DNA of 64,000 nucleotides from Bradyrhizobium forestalis. Lineage in GTDB: Bacteria; Pseudomonadota; Alphaproteobacteria; Rhizobiales; Xanthobacteraceae. Under the pieces are notes generated by a model that made no database searches, was not told the DNA's origin, and saw only the letters and a program-made list of their open reading frames with translations. A program made the position numbers and the translations under genes. The stretch spans positions 124,001 to 188,000 of the forward strand of contig NZ_PGVG01000003.1 in assembly GCF_002795245.1 (NCBI RefSeq), given 5' to 3'. Shown one piece after another: positions 29,831 to 39,080 of this stretch; positions within the stretch are counted from its first letter, which is position 1; the number at the start of each line of letters is the position of its first letter.

Positions 29831-31438
29831 ATGAATGCGAAAGTTCTCTCGGTTCGGGAAGCGACCCTCGGTGTGCTTCGCTCCTTCGGCGTCGATCGCG
29901 TCTTCGGCAACCCAGGCTCGACCGAGCTTGCGTTTCTCGGCGACTGGCCTGACGACATCGACTACGTGCTCGGCTTGCAGGAAGGCTGCGTCGTCGGCAT
30001 GGCCGATGGTTATGCGCAGGCGACGGGCCGGCCCGCCTTCGTCAACCTGCACTCGGCGGCCGGGCTCGGCCACGCGCTCGGCAATCTCTACACCGCATTC
30101 CGCAACAAGACGCCGATGGTCGTGACTGCGGGGCAGCAGGCGCGCAGCCTGCTCAGGATGCGGCCTTATCTCTTTGCCGAGGATGCCGAGCAATTTCCAA
30201 AGCCTTATGTGAAATGGAGCGCGCAACCCGCGCGGCCCGAGGATGTCCCGGCGGCCATCGCGCAGGCCTTCCTCACCGCCATGCAGCATCCGCGCGGCCC
30301 GACATTCGTGTCGGTGCCATCGGATGATTGGGCACGGCCGGCAGTCGCGCCGCCGGTCCGCCACATTGCAACGGAGTTTGCGCCCGATCCGGCGGCGATC
30401 GTCCGGCTCGGCGCAGCGATTGCAGCGGCCAACAGACCTGTCTTTGTCGTCGGGCCCGAGATCGATCGCAATGGCTGTGTCGAGGCGATGGTCGCGGTCG
30501 CCGAGCAGGCGAGGGCGGCCGTGTGGGCAAGTCCGATGTCGAGCCGCTCGAGCTTTCCGGAATTGCATCCGCAATTCGCGGGCTTCCTTCCGGCAGCGCC
30601 GGAAGGGTTGGCCGGCGCCCTGCGTGGCGCCGATCTGATCGTTGTGATCGGCGCGCCAGTGTTCACCTTCCATGTCGAAGGGCCATGCGAATTGCTCGAT
30701 GACGGACCGCCGGTCTGGCAGATCACCGACGATCCGACCGAGGCCGCCTCCGCGGCCGTCGGTGACACCATCATCAGCACGCTCCCCAAGGCGCTCGCTG
30801 CGCTGTCTTCGGCGCTGCCGGACGCCGCGGAGCGCGAGGTGCCCGCCGCGCGGGCGCAGCCTGCCTCGCCTGCTGCACAAAATCCGATTCCGCCGGCCTA
30901 TGCGCTGAGCCGGCTGTCCGCGCTGATGCCGCGCGACGCGATCGTGGTCGAGGAGGCGCCGTCGCATCGTCCCGCCATCCAACGCTTCCTGCCGCGGCCG
31001 GGCGCGGACAGTTTCTACACCATGGCGAGCGGCGGGCTTGGTTACAGCCTGCCGGCCTCGGTCGGCGTGGCATTGGCGCGGCCCGGCCGCCGCATCGTCG
31101 CCCTGATCGGCGACGGGTCGGCGATGTATTGCGTTCAGGCGATCTGGACCGCCGCGCAACGCGCTCTGCCGATCACCTTCGTGATCATGAACAATTCGGG
31201 CTATGGCGCGATGCGTGCTTTCAGCCGGCTCATGCAGGCACATCGCCCGCCCGGAATCGACCTGCCCGGGCTCGATTTCGTGGCGCTCGCCAGGGGAATG
31301 GGTTGCGTGGGGTGGCGCGTGAGCGATGTCGGTGATGTCGACCGCATCTTGAGCGAAGCGTTGGCCTCACGCGGTCCCGCGCTGGTCGACATCGCGGTCG
31401 ACGACGCCACGACGGATCTCTTCAGTCACCCGCGCTAG
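29831..31438 (+). CDS. Thiamine diphosphate enzyme, benzoylformate decarboxylase-like
   Basis: A 535-residue TPP enzyme. It has FGNPGSTELAFLGDW with the active-site Ser of benzoylformate decarboxylase, the cofactor Glu in LGLQEGCVVGMADGYA, the catalytic His in NLHSAAGLGHALGN, a central domain, and the TPP/Mg motif IGDGSAMYCVQAIWTAA with IMNN. NPGSTE and LHSAAG separate BFD-like proteins from acetolactate synthases. It probably decarboxylates an aryl-2-oxoacid to an aryl aldehyde, which the upstream dehydrogenase oxidises. The last four bases overlap the convergent gene at 31435. Confidence 0.87.
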   Translation: MNAKVLSVREATLGVLRSFGVDRVFGNPGSTELAFLGDWPDDIDYVLGLQEGCVVGMADGYAQATGRPAFVNLHSAAGLGHALGNLYTAFRNKTPMVVTAGQQARSLLRMRPYLFAEDAEQFPKPYVKWSAQPARPEDVPAAIAQAFLTAMQHPRGPTFVSVPSDDWARPAVAPPVRHIATEFAPDPAAIVRLGAAIAAANRPVFVVGPEIDRNGCVEAMVAVAEQARAAVWASPMSSRSSFPELHPQFAGFLPAAPEGLAGALRGADLIVVIGAPVFTFHVEGPCELLDDGPPVWQITDDPTEAASAAVGDTIISTLPKALAALSSALPDAAEREVPAARAQPASPAAQNPIPPAYALSRLSALMPRDAIVVEEAPSHRPAIQRFLPRPGADSFYTMASGGLGYSLPASVGVALARPGRRIVALIGDGSAMYCVQAIWTAAQRALPITFVIMNNSGYGAMRAFSRLMQAHRPPGIDLPGLDFVALARGMGCVGWRVSDVGDVDRILSEALASRGPALVDIAVDDATTDLFSHPR

Positions 31439-32970
31439 CGGGCGGTGGAGGGATTGGTTCGTGCGGGCAACACGGCTGCTGGAATTCTGCTCGCGAAGGC
31501 ACTGGTCTTGGGTTGGACACGCGATCCGTCGATCACCTCGAGCCGGCCGCAGCGGTTCAAGGTATGCAGCTTCCTGCCAGGCCATGCCGGTCCCGGCTTC
31601 AAGGAGTGGCGGACGATCTGCTTGAACGCCGTGGGCGACAGTTCGACCACCTCCGCCAGGGCGAGCGCTGCGCCGTATCCGTCGGTACAGTCCTGGACCG
31701 GTCGCCACAATTTGTCATCGAGGGTGACGAAATTCCCCGCCGGCCGCGTGCTGGCGCGGTCGATCAAGACCGGATTGCTGGCGTGGGGCAGCCAGGGCCC
31801 CAAGAGGCGATCGGCGTAATAGATCGCCAGCGAATCCGAATAGCCACCCGTTCCGTCGCGCCAGGCGCCAAACAGATAATGCAGGCCGTTGTGCCGCGTG
31901 ATCGTGACGTCGGCCAGCTCGAGGCCGGAAAGGAGCGTTGCGTATCGCTCCCATTTGTCCGGAAACCGAATGCATTTGTAGAGGGCGACGTCCCCGCGGA
32001 TCGAGCTCTCCGGGATCATCCACAGCTCGCCACCGTCCTCGATCAGAAACGGATAGGAGAGGTGCCAGGGCTCCTCCAGCACCGGTATCACCTCGCCGAT
32101 CGGCCCCGTGTCGTTGAACTCGATCGCCGAAATGATGCCTTTTTCGATACGGTGATCGAGATCCTCGAAGAAGACGAATGTCCGTCCCTGCCACGTGATG
32201 GGAAAGGGATCGGCGTAGAAGTGGTTTCCAGGATCTCCCAGAACGTTCCAGCTTGGACCCGACAGATCTCCGGTCTGCCAGACGCCGGCGCCGTCATTGA
32301 AGCGCCATCCGACATGCCAATGCGGGGCATAGCAGCAGAGGCGATAGATCTCCTTCGCGATCGATACGGCGAGGCCTCGCGCGACGTAGCCAGCGGGTCC
32401 GCGGCGCGGGCCACTTCCAGCGGGGCGCGCCAGCTGCGGCACGATGCGCGGCCTTCCCGACAGGATCGCTGCCATCATGGTCAGCGTCCGCGCCATGACC
32501 GTTTCGAACGCGCCGCTGAGGCCCGCGGCAATTTCTCCGGATGGATGGCCGCGGTCGAGGATTGAACCGTCGATCTCGTTAACGATGTCGATCACGGGCA
32601 GGTCGCCGGCGAGAATGGCGGCGAGCGCGGCATTCTCGCCCGCAATTCCGTTGAACAGCGGCCGAAGATACAGCCGGGCAGAGCAGTTCGGATCCCGCGC
32701 GGCGCTCGTAAAATCGACGATCACGTCGGCCGTCTCGGTACGAACCTGCGTCCGTTCCGGAATGATGCTCAGCTTGCCGGCGCCGCTATGTTTGCCCTTG
32801 TGCAACACCACGCGTTCGAGCTCGAACAGGGCGTCGAGACCCGCGGGCCGCGGCTCCGCCGTTGGCACCCATACGATTTGAACCGGAACGTCCCGGCCGT
32901 CGATCGTCAGCGTCTCGCGGCCCATCCACTGCCGCGCATACTCGCGTTCACAGCGAAACTCGATGATCAT
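31435..32970 (-). CDS. GINT1-like N-terminal/beta-propeller protein (probable surface-glycan protein)
   Basis: A 511-residue protein. Residues 1-170 look like a short formyltransferase-type alpha/beta region (LPVIDIVNEIDGSILDRG). From about residue 230 comes a five-bladed-propeller-like domain, as in the N-terminal domain of plant glucosamine inositolphosphorylceramide transferase 1 and its bacterial relatives (HFYADPFPITWQGRTFVFFEDLD, LSYPFLIEDGGELWMIPES, FGAWRDGTGGYSDSL). No signal peptide or membrane helix is evident. It is 29 bases downstream of a GT4 gene, suggesting a role in capsule or exopolysaccharide assembly. An in-frame stop just upstream fixes the ATG as the first possible start. 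Exact reaction unknown. Confidence 0.65.
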   Translation of the reverse strand: MIIEFRCEREYARQWMGRETLTIDGRDVPVQIVWVPTAEPRPAGLDALFELERVVLHKGKHSGAGKLSIIPERTQVRTETADVIVDFTSAARDPNCSARLYLRPLFNGIAGENAALAAILAGDLPVIDIVNEIDGSILDRGHPSGEIAAGLSGAFETVMARTLTMMAAILSGRPRIVPQLARPAGSGPRRGPAGYVARGLAVSIAKEIYRLCCYAPHWHVGWRFNDGAGVWQTGDLSGPSWNVLGDPGNHFYADPFPITWQGRTFVFFEDLDHRIEKGIISAIEFNDTGPIGEVIPVLEEPWHLSYPFLIEDGGELWMIPESSIRGDVALYKCIRFPDKWERYATLLSGLELADVTITRHNGLHYLFGAWRDGTGGYSDSLAIYYADRLLGPWLPHASNPVLIDRASTRPAGNFVTLDDKLWRPVQDCTDGYGAALALAEVVELSPTAFKQIVRHSLKPGPAWPGRKLHTLNRCGRLEVIDGSRVQPKTSAFASRIPAAVLPARTNPSTAR

Positions 32971-32999
32971 GTCGAGCCAATCTATTTCAACGTATCAGG

Positions 33000-34175
33000 T
33001 CAAATGACCTGGTTGAGAATTCGAACGTATTCCTCCACCATGGCATCTACCGAATAGCGCAATCTCAGGCCCTTGGCATTTTGTCGCAGCTCGTCGCTCA
33101 GCGGTTTGTCCGTCAGCATCTTGGAGACGGCTGCGGAGAGCTTTGCATGATCGGAGGCGTCGACGAAGAGTGCAGTCGGTCTTCCTTCGTAGGACAACAC
33201 TTCGCGCAGGACGGGAAGATCGGTCACGACGGAGGGAACCCCGGCGTTCGCGGCCTCCACCGCAGCCAAACCGAAGGTTTCGGCTTGTGTCGGAAATACG
33301 AACACGTCCAGACAGGCCAGGAACGCCGCCATCCGGCTGGGGGCGATTTCCCCGAGCAAATGTAGTCGGTCCGAGACGTTCAAGTCATGCGCGAGCTGCC
33401 TCAGCCGGGTCTCGTCGGCTCCCTGGCCGGCGAGCGCAAGGTGCCAGGACGGTTGATCCGGCAGCAGACGTATCGCCAAATCGAGCCGCTTGTGCGGATG
33501 CAGCCTTGCTGCGCAGCCAAGCAATATGCGATCCGGCGGCAGATTGAATTGATGTCGTGCAGCCTCCTTCGACAGGGTGAGGGCCTTGTCGTCGAAGCCG
33601 TGCGGCACATGCACCATGCGCGACCGGTAGGCCGCGGGGTAGCGCGAATATTCGCGCTGCATGTCCTGCGAATTGAGCGTGATGCAGTCAAAGAAGCCGA
33701 GGCTGCCCATGGCGATGTCGGCGGAGCGGATCGGCCAGCTCATCGACAGCGCGGATGAGACCTGATTTGCGACGACCGGTGCACGGCTGACGAGGCGCGT
33801 GACGCCAGCGCCGATGACATTGCCGAAATGCTGGAATGTCAGGACGGCGTCGGGCCTGGTGGTCCGGATATGGCGGCCGAGCGTCCACAGCATCCGCAGC
33901 AGCGCCCCCGGATTGCCCGGCCGGCTCGGCGCGCAGTAGAGCGTATCGGGCGGCTCATCGAAGGAGTCCGATTTGCGGAAGAAGAATAGATTGGTGACCC
34001 GGTAGCCGCGAGCGGTCAGCCCGGCGCCGAGAAGCCGGGAGATCTCTTGCGCGCCGGCGTTCTCGGCCTGGGTTTGGGCAAGAAGCACGTGCAGCTTCGG
34101 CCCGCCGCTGTCCAGCCGCGCGGGTGCCGTCGCGCTCGTCTTGCCCAAGTCCTTGTTCGGCTGATAGTGGAGCAC
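33000..34175 (-). CDS. Glycosyltransferase family 4
   Basis: A 391-residue GT-B enzyme. The N-terminal acceptor domain contains HVLLAQTQAENAGAQEISRLL and a glycine-rich loop. The C-terminal nucleotide-sugar domain shows LLGCAARLHPHKRLDLAIRLL, LGEIAPSRMAAFLACLDVFVFPTQAETFGLAAVEAANAGVP with the family E-x7-E motif, and the usual helical tail. It adds a sugar to a growing lipid-linked glycan at the inner membrane. It lies between the flippase gene and the propeller gene on the same strand. Donor and acceptor cannot be told from sequence. Confidence 0.9.
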   Translation of the reverse strand: MLHYQPNKDLGKTSATAPARLDSGGPKLHVLLAQTQAENAGAQEISRLLGAGLTARGYRVTNLFFFRKSDSFDEPPDTLYCAPSRPGNPGALLRMLWTLGRHIRTTRPDAVLTFQHFGNVIGAGVTRLVSRAPVVANQVSSALSMSWPIRSADIAMGSLGFFDCITLNSQDMQREYSRYPAAYRSRMVHVPHGFDDKALTLSKEAARHQFNLPPDRILLGCAARLHPHKRLDLAIRLLPDQPSWHLALAGQGADETRLRQLAHDLNVSDRLHLLGEIAPSRMAAFLACLDVFVFPTQAETFGLAAVEAANAGVPSVVTDLPVLREVLSYEGRPTALFVDASDHAKLSAAVSKMLTDKPLSDELRQNAKGLRLRYSVDAMVEEYVRILNQVI

Positions 34176-34213
34176 GGATCCCGACCCGCTAAAGAAACGA
34201 AATCTTCACCTTC

Positions 34214-34274
34214 TTAACTCCGTACCTATCATGCGGGCATCGCGTGGACACCGACTAGCAACAAACGGAGTTAA
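34214..34274. repeat. Widely spaced 10-bp inverted repeat upstream of the glycosyltransferase
   Basis: TTAACTCCGT at 34214-34223 and its exact complement ACGGAGTTAA at 34265-34274 frame 41 bases in the 235-base gap between the flippase and glycosyltransferase genes. The arms could form one long stem in RNA or be two operator half-sites in opposite orientation, 51 bases apart. The rest of the gap shows no gene. Confidence 0.45.
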
Positions 34275-34410
34275 TGCGAGGCTATGGCTACGACGTCGTT
34301 CGCGCAGCATTTCCGCTGGTTCCCGGATGGCGCACAGCGGGCGCGTTAACCAATCGGCCTTGCGCGCTGCGGGCGCGTGACTGCGGACCCGAGCGACGGC
34401 GCGATGACAC

Positions 34411-35796
34411 CTAGTCACGCGAGTCCGCACTGCGGACTGCATAGGTGCCGCGCCTCGATGCAGAGAAGCGCAAGAGCACGAGAACGGAAGGATCCACCCC
34501 GGTTCGCCGGCGGCAGAGGACGTTCAGGGCAATGGTTGCGAGCGCGAGCGACACGGTCGCCGAGATCGCCGCGCCGAGCACGCCGAGCCAGGGAATGAGA
34601 ACGAGAAATCCCGCGAGCCGCAGCGCGACGTTGGCGGCAACGACGGGGACATAGATTCGTTCATGACCGGTCAGCTGCAGGATCGCAGCAGACGGGCCGC
34701 CTGCCGCCTGGATGGCCGTTCCGATTGCGAGCACGATCAAGACCGAGTGCTGCGCGGTGAAATGAGGTCCGAACAGGTTGAGAAGATAGGGGCCGCCGAT
34801 CCAGATCGTGGCGAGACCGGCGATGACGCAAAGCGCGGTCACTTCCGCCATCAACTGCAAAGTCCGCTCGAACTCCTTTTGGTTCTTGCTGAAGTACAGC
34901 GAAGGAAGCCGGCGCGCGCCGAACGTGTACAGCGCTGCGGACAGCATGGCGAAGATGTTGGCGAGGCGCGAGGCGGCAAAGTAGATTCCTGCAGTCGCCG
35001 GATCCAGCATCCAGTAGACCAGAATGACGTCGAAATACTGGTTGGCGACTTCAAGGATGGATGCGAGCCAGAAGTGAAGGGCGCTCGATCGCCAGCGGGC
35101 CGTCTCGGAGCGCGCCGGCGTACCGCGCAAATCCGGCAGCACTCGCGCGATCGAAACGATCTGTGCAACCAGGCCCGCCGACATGGCCATTGTCATCACC
35201 GCGAACAACTCGGCGGGATCGAGTTGCCGATGCCCGAGCAGCATGGTGAGCAGGAACAGAACGACGATGACCCGCCAGAAGAACTCGCGATTTCCTTCGC
35301 CCATGAGAATGCTGACCAGCGAGCGTGCGATCTGGCTTCCGAGCATCACTCCGGCATTGACGGCCGTGTAGGCTGACACCGCAAGGATCAGCAGCCACCA
35401 GTCGCCTCTCACGCTCGCCGCGACGGCGATCCCGCCGATCACGATCAGCATTGCGACCGAGGCGATCTTCAAGCTTGATAGGAGGACGCCTTTGGTAAGG
35501 TCCGGCCTTTCGCCGACCTGATACTCGTTCAGGAATCGCACCAGCAGGGATTCCTGGCCGACCAGTCCCACGACGGCTGCGATCTGGGCCACCGAAAGCC
35601 AGGTCGCAAAGATGCCGAAGCCATCAGGCGACATCGTCCGTGCCGCCAGCGAGAACAATGCAAACGCCAGCACGCCGCTGCCAACCTTGAGGAGGATGGT
35701 CCCGACAACACCGCGCGTGACATCGCGCCGCATGAACTGGAGGATGGAGTCGATCATGGAGGGGGACATGTTCCGATACCGGCGCCAGCCTAGCAT
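34411..35796 (-). CDS. Oligosaccharide flippase / polysaccharide biosynthesis membrane protein (Wzx-like)
   Basis: A 461-residue integral membrane protein with 12-14 predicted helices. It has the RfbX/Wzx look: GVVGTILLKVGSGVLAFALFSLAARTMSPDGFGIFATWLSV at the N-terminus, then alternating helices, and ending in LVLIPWLGVLGAAISATVSLALATIALNVL. Such proteins flip lipid-linked glycan units to the periplasm. The start is uncertain (35796, 35769 or 35757); none has a good Shine-Dalgarno sequence. It is transcribed towards the glycosyltransferase, but 235 bases separate them, so that gene may have its own promoter. Confidence 0.85.
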   Translation of the reverse strand: MLGWRRYRNMSPSMIDSILQFMRRDVTRGVVGTILLKVGSGVLAFALFSLAARTMSPDGFGIFATWLSVAQIAAVVGLVGQESLLVRFLNEYQVGERPDLTKGVLLSSLKIASVAMLIVIGGIAVAASVRGDWWLLILAVSAYTAVNAGVMLGSQIARSLVSILMGEGNREFFWRVIVVLFLLTMLLGHRQLDPAELFAVMTMAMSAGLVAQIVSIARVLPDLRGTPARSETARWRSSALHFWLASILEVANQYFDVILVYWMLDPATAGIYFAASRLANIFAMLSAALYTFGARRLPSLYFSKNQKEFERTLQLMAEVTALCVIAGLATIWIGGPYLLNLFGPHFTAQHSVLIVLAIGTAIQAAGGPSAAILQLTGHERIYVPVVAANVALRLAGFLVLIPWLGVLGAAISATVSLALATIALNVLCRRRTGVDPSVLVLLRFSASRRGTYAVRSADSRD

Positions 35797-36197
35797 GCCG
35801 AAAAATCGTGAGTGTTAATGGACGGCTTGCAAGATCTTGCCGGTCGCGACGATATCGCGGTTACGCAGGTTGCTTCACTCTGGAACATCGCCGTCCCCAT
35901 TGTCCCAAACAGTGCAAATCCGGCTCGCGCGACTGACGGCATAGCGCCGCATCGACGACCGAAGAAGGCGAGATCAGCCGTTTGAGTGCGGAATGGCTCG
36001 CGGGGATCGGCCGCCGAGACGTCGGAATCCGGAATTTGCAGAGCATCCCGAGCAAGACGCGTGCCGCGATGGCGGCGGCGGGCCCGGCGCTTCCGGTCGT
36101 TAACCTCAATCTTCGGAAATGTTCGCACCTGGCCCTGCGATGCGACATCAGGCGAGAGAATTGCACTGGAAGCGCCGTTAACCTGGGAGCAGGAGCC
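35797..36197. other. 401-base divergent intergenic region
   Basis: The region lies between the flippase (minus) and the FAD oxidoreductase (plus) and should hold both promoters. Two copies of CGTTAACCT occur at 36098-36106 and 36176-36184, 78 bases apart; the second is 13 bases before the oxidoreductase start and overlaps its leader. A plus-strand frame stays open from 35982 but lacks a ribosome site and protein-like composition before 36198. No RNA gene or terminator was seen. Confidence 0.5.
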
Positions 36198-37421
36198 ATG
36201 ACGACGGATAGAACCGTGACCGAACCGATCGATGGGGGCGAGACCGCAACGATCGTCTCGGACATCGCTATTGTCGGCGGCGGCCTTGCGGGATCGCTTG
36301 CGGCGGCCGTGCTGGCGCGGGCAGGGCATCGCGTTGCTCTCGTCGACAAGCGGGCGGTCTATCCGGACGAGTTCCGGGTCGAAAAGATCGGCGGCCATCA
36401 GCTGGAGTTGCTCCGCAAGCTGGACTTCCTCAGCGCGCTCGACGGTGTCGCTTGCCGATATGATCGGGTGCTCAATATCCGGGAGGGCAAAGTGGTCGAT
36501 GTCAGCGTCGGCCAGGCTTACGGATTTCCCTATGCCGATCTCGTCGCCATGGCGCGCAGCCAGATACCCGATCCATCCAGCCTGATCGTCGACGAGGTCA
36601 CAGCGATCAGCAACAGCGACGACGTCCAGCATCTCGAGCTGGCCTCCGGACGGCGCGTGACGGCTCGCCTCGTTGTCCTCGCCACGGGCATGGCGGGAGT
36701 CCTGGGTTACAAGCTCGGCATCAGGCGGCGCGTGCTGGCCGAGCGCCATTCGGTTTCGTTCGGCTTCACGATCGCTCGCAAGGACCGTAGCCCGTTCGAT
36801 TTCGAGGCGTTGACCTGCTACGGCGAACGTACGGCCGATGGCATCGACTATCTCAGCCTGTTTCCCGTTCGTGCCGGCATGCGGGCCAATCTCTTCATGT
36901 TCCGCGATCCGACCGATCCGATCATGCGCGAGTTGCGTCGCGAACCGGAAGCAACCGTTTTGCGCCTGCTGCCGGGACTGCAATCCTACCTCGGCGATTT
37001 CCGCGTGACCGACCGGGTCCAGAATTGGGTGATGGATCTGACCGTCGTCGAGGGACATCTCCAGCCCGGCGTCGTGCTCATCGGCGATGCGTTCCAGACC
37101 AATTGTCCCGCCGCCGGCACGGGCGTCGCCCGCCTGCTGATGGACGTCGACCGTCTTTGCACCGAATACGTGCCGCGGTGGCTCATGACCGCAGGCATGG
37201 GCCGAGAGAAGATCTCGCAGTTCTATTCCGACCGCGACAAGATCGCGGCGGACCAGCAGTCGCTGAAGATGGCGCGGTTCCGCCAGGCGCTGACATCCCG
37301 CAACGATATCGGCTGGGACGTTCGGCGACGGTTGCATTTCCTGCGGCGCAGTCTGGCACATCGCGTCGATCAGATGCATCCGGGCTGGCTCGGGCGTGTC
37401 CGCGGCGCCTTGCGCGCTTGA
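36198..37421 (+). CDS. FAD-dependent oxidoreductase / monooxygenase-like protein
   Basis: A 407-residue flavoprotein of the p-hydroxybenzoate hydroxylase/geranylgeranyl reductase fold. FAD motifs: SDIAIVGGGLAGSLAAAVLARAGH, ARLVVLATGMAG, and GVVLIGDAFQTNCPAAGTGVARLLMDVD. No membrane segment is evident. The start at 36198 was picked for GGGAGCAGGAGCC upstream and a normal FAD N-terminus. It sits among surface-glycan genes, so it may modify a lipid or quinone-like carrier; the substrate is unknown. Confidence 0.75.
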   Translation: MTTDRTVTEPIDGGETATIVSDIAIVGGGLAGSLAAAVLARAGHRVALVDKRAVYPDEFRVEKIGGHQLELLRKLDFLSALDGVACRYDRVLNIREGKVVDVSVGQAYGFPYADLVAMARSQIPDPSSLIVDEVTAISNSDDVQHLELASGRRVTARLVVLATGMAGVLGYKLGIRRRVLAERHSVSFGFTIARKDRSPFDFEALTCYGERTADGIDYLSLFPVRAGMRANLFMFRDPTDPIMRELRREPEATVLRLLPGLQSYLGDFRVTDRVQNWVMDLTVVEGHLQPGVVLIGDAFQTNCPAAGTGVARLLMDVDRLCTEYVPRWLMTAGMGREKISQFYSDRDKIAADQQSLKMARFRQALTSRNDIGWDVRRRLHFLRRSLAHRVDQMHPGWLGRVRGALRA

Positions 37422-37449
37422 GGTTCTGCGCCCCTGCGCCTGGCGTCGG

Positions 37450-38610
37450 TCAGCGCGTGGGAGTTGGGGGGCGGGCGGGCTGGAGCCTCAAATCCGATAG
37501 CCGCTTGGCCGCCAGCTTGAGCCAAGGCGCCTGCTTCAGCGCGAAGAGGGCGATGGCGCCGATGGTGCTGCCGACCTGCGTGACCTCCCACATCGGCGAA
37601 GGCTGCCCGCCGAACAATTTCTTGTATGGCTCGTCGCCGATCGTGAAATCGAGCATCTGATCTCCGCGCTGGATACAATCCCGCGCCACTTGCTCGAACG
37701 TCAGCGCGCCGAGGGACTGGCTCTTGTAACCGGCGATGTCGAAGGCGCTCATGATGATGAGGAAGCTGCCCCGATGACACAGCCCGAGCACGGCGGCAAT
37801 CACTTCGCCGTCCATCTTCATGGCATAGAGGCGGACAAAGGAGCCCAGGCCACGAAGGGCGACGTCGGAATAGAAGCCGTAGTATTCGGGGCGCTGCAGC
37901 AGATCCCCGTCGCCCTGTGCGTGAAAGCGTGGGCCGCGAAACTTCCTCATGACGTCCATCGCATCGAGCACGGAGGCGCTGTCGCCGCAGCATGAGAAGC
38001 TCAGCGCGCCTTTCTTCTGGAGCTGACGATATTTCTTTGCGAGCTCCTTCTGATAGGAGCGATCCATCGCGCGAGCCTGCCATTGCTCGAACGGTGCAAC
38101 GAGAACCGTGGCGTAGGCATTGGTGTCCATCGATACGCGGCGGGACGTGGCCAGAAGGTTTTCGATCGGAAGGCGGGCGTCAGGCAGCTTGGCCATTCGG
38201 AGCAGATCGAACGGGCGGACAAGACGCCTTATCTGCGCGCATGCAGCGGCGTCGTCGAGCAGTTGCGAAAACACCTCTGGACTACAAACCGGCGCCAGAT
38301 AGTCGGAAACGCGAAGGTCGGCGAACTCGACGGTTCGTATCGGACCACGCCGGATCCGGAGCAGGGGCAGCACCATCGCAAGGGCCCCCGACGCGCGGTA
38401 GCGGACCACGACGACCAGAGCTGTTGCAACCGCTTCCGGCGCGAGCCTGGTGTAGAGGCTATGCAGCCAGATCGGATGCTGGAAAGCAGTGGCAGCCGAG
38501 CGATCAAACAGCTCTGCATATTCCGGAGACAGAAAGTCGAACGACTGCTCGATGACGATGTCGAACGTGTTGCTAAGCTTGTTCATGAGCAATCGGGGAA
38601 ACCAGGTCAT
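37450..38610 (-). CDS. FemAB/BioF2-type GNAT N-acyltransferase (CelD-like)
   Basis: A 386-residue protein of the BioF2-like acetyltransferase family often found in exopolysaccharide loci. The N-terminal half contains FQHPIWLHSLYTRLAP. The C-terminal GNAT-like half has YAMKMDGEVIAAVLGLCHRGSFLIIMSAFD, YKSQSLGALTFEQVARDCIQRGDQMLDFTIGDEPYKKLFGG, the family hallmark. It probably acylates an amino sugar or amino acid in a surface polymer. The start could be 38610 or 38586; neither has a clear ribosome site. It is convergent with the FAD oxidoreductase gene. Confidence 0.8.
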   Translation of the reverse strand: MTWFPRLLMNKLSNTFDIVIEQSFDFLSPEYAELFDRSAATAFQHPIWLHSLYTRLAPEAVATALVVVVRYRASGALAMVLPLLRIRRGPIRTVEFADLRVSDYLAPVCSPEVFSQLLDDAAACAQIRRLVRPFDLLRMAKLPDARLPIENLLATSRRVSMDTNAYATVLVAPFEQWQARAMDRSYQKELAKKYRQLQKKGALSFSCCGDSASVLDAMDVMRKFRGPRFHAQGDGDLLQRPEYYGFYSDVALRGLGSFVRLYAMKMDGEVIAAVLGLCHRGSFLIIMSAFDIAGYKSQSLGALTFEQVARDCIQRGDQMLDFTIGDEPYKKLFGGQPSPMWEVTQVGSTIGAIALFALKQAPWLKLAAKRLSDLRLQPARPPTPTR

Positions 38611-39080
38611 TCGCGAGCGTCGATCGAGCCGTAGCTGCGCTTATAGCAAGGTCGTTACGGGTCGGACACCGGCAGCGTGCGATTTGCATTAATGCGTTCA
38701 ACCATGTGCGTATCGTTACCAAATTCTTAAATGCCGGCGGCGCATGAACCTGAGACTGAGGATGAGATCGTGCCGGGCCTGCTTGATGCCAGATGACGCT
38801 CTGTCGGCTGGAATTCACTCTCCGACGAATCCGACAGCCAGCAGCGACGCCTGTCGTTCGTGTTGGGAAGTGCCAATGCATCGGCTTGGTTTGGTCCATC
38901 GCCAGGTTCACGCGCCAGGCCTGAAAACAGGACATCCGGCGTGCCCTGATGTCTCCGCTGCATCGCGGCGGTGCCGCGCTCGGCTGCACAGTTTTGCTGC
39001 AACACGATACGAATCGCGGCAGCTTTCGCTGCAATAACGCGCTTGACTTCGTAACCGATCTCAACGACCGTGCTACGCGA

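Noticed and set aside
34422..34438. Inverted repeat AGTCCGCA-c-TGCGGACT as terminator of the flippase gene
   Set aside because: It lies inside the coding end and no T-run follows in the direction of transcription.
36098..36184. CGTTAACCT repeats as CtrA sites
   Set aside because: They contain TTAACC half-sites, but the TTAA-N7-TTAA arrangement is absent.
38865..38880. Possible sigma-54 promoter (GGGAAGTGCCAATGCA) in the amiC leader
   Set aside because: GG and GC are ten bases apart, but only 7 of 12 consensus bases match and it is about 350 bases from amiC. A sigma-54 promoter would suit a nitrogen operon, but this site is too weak to call.
38985..39000. Second sigma-54-like stretch around CTGCACAGTTTTGC
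   Set aside because: Spacing is off by one base and the minus-24 GG is missing at the right place.
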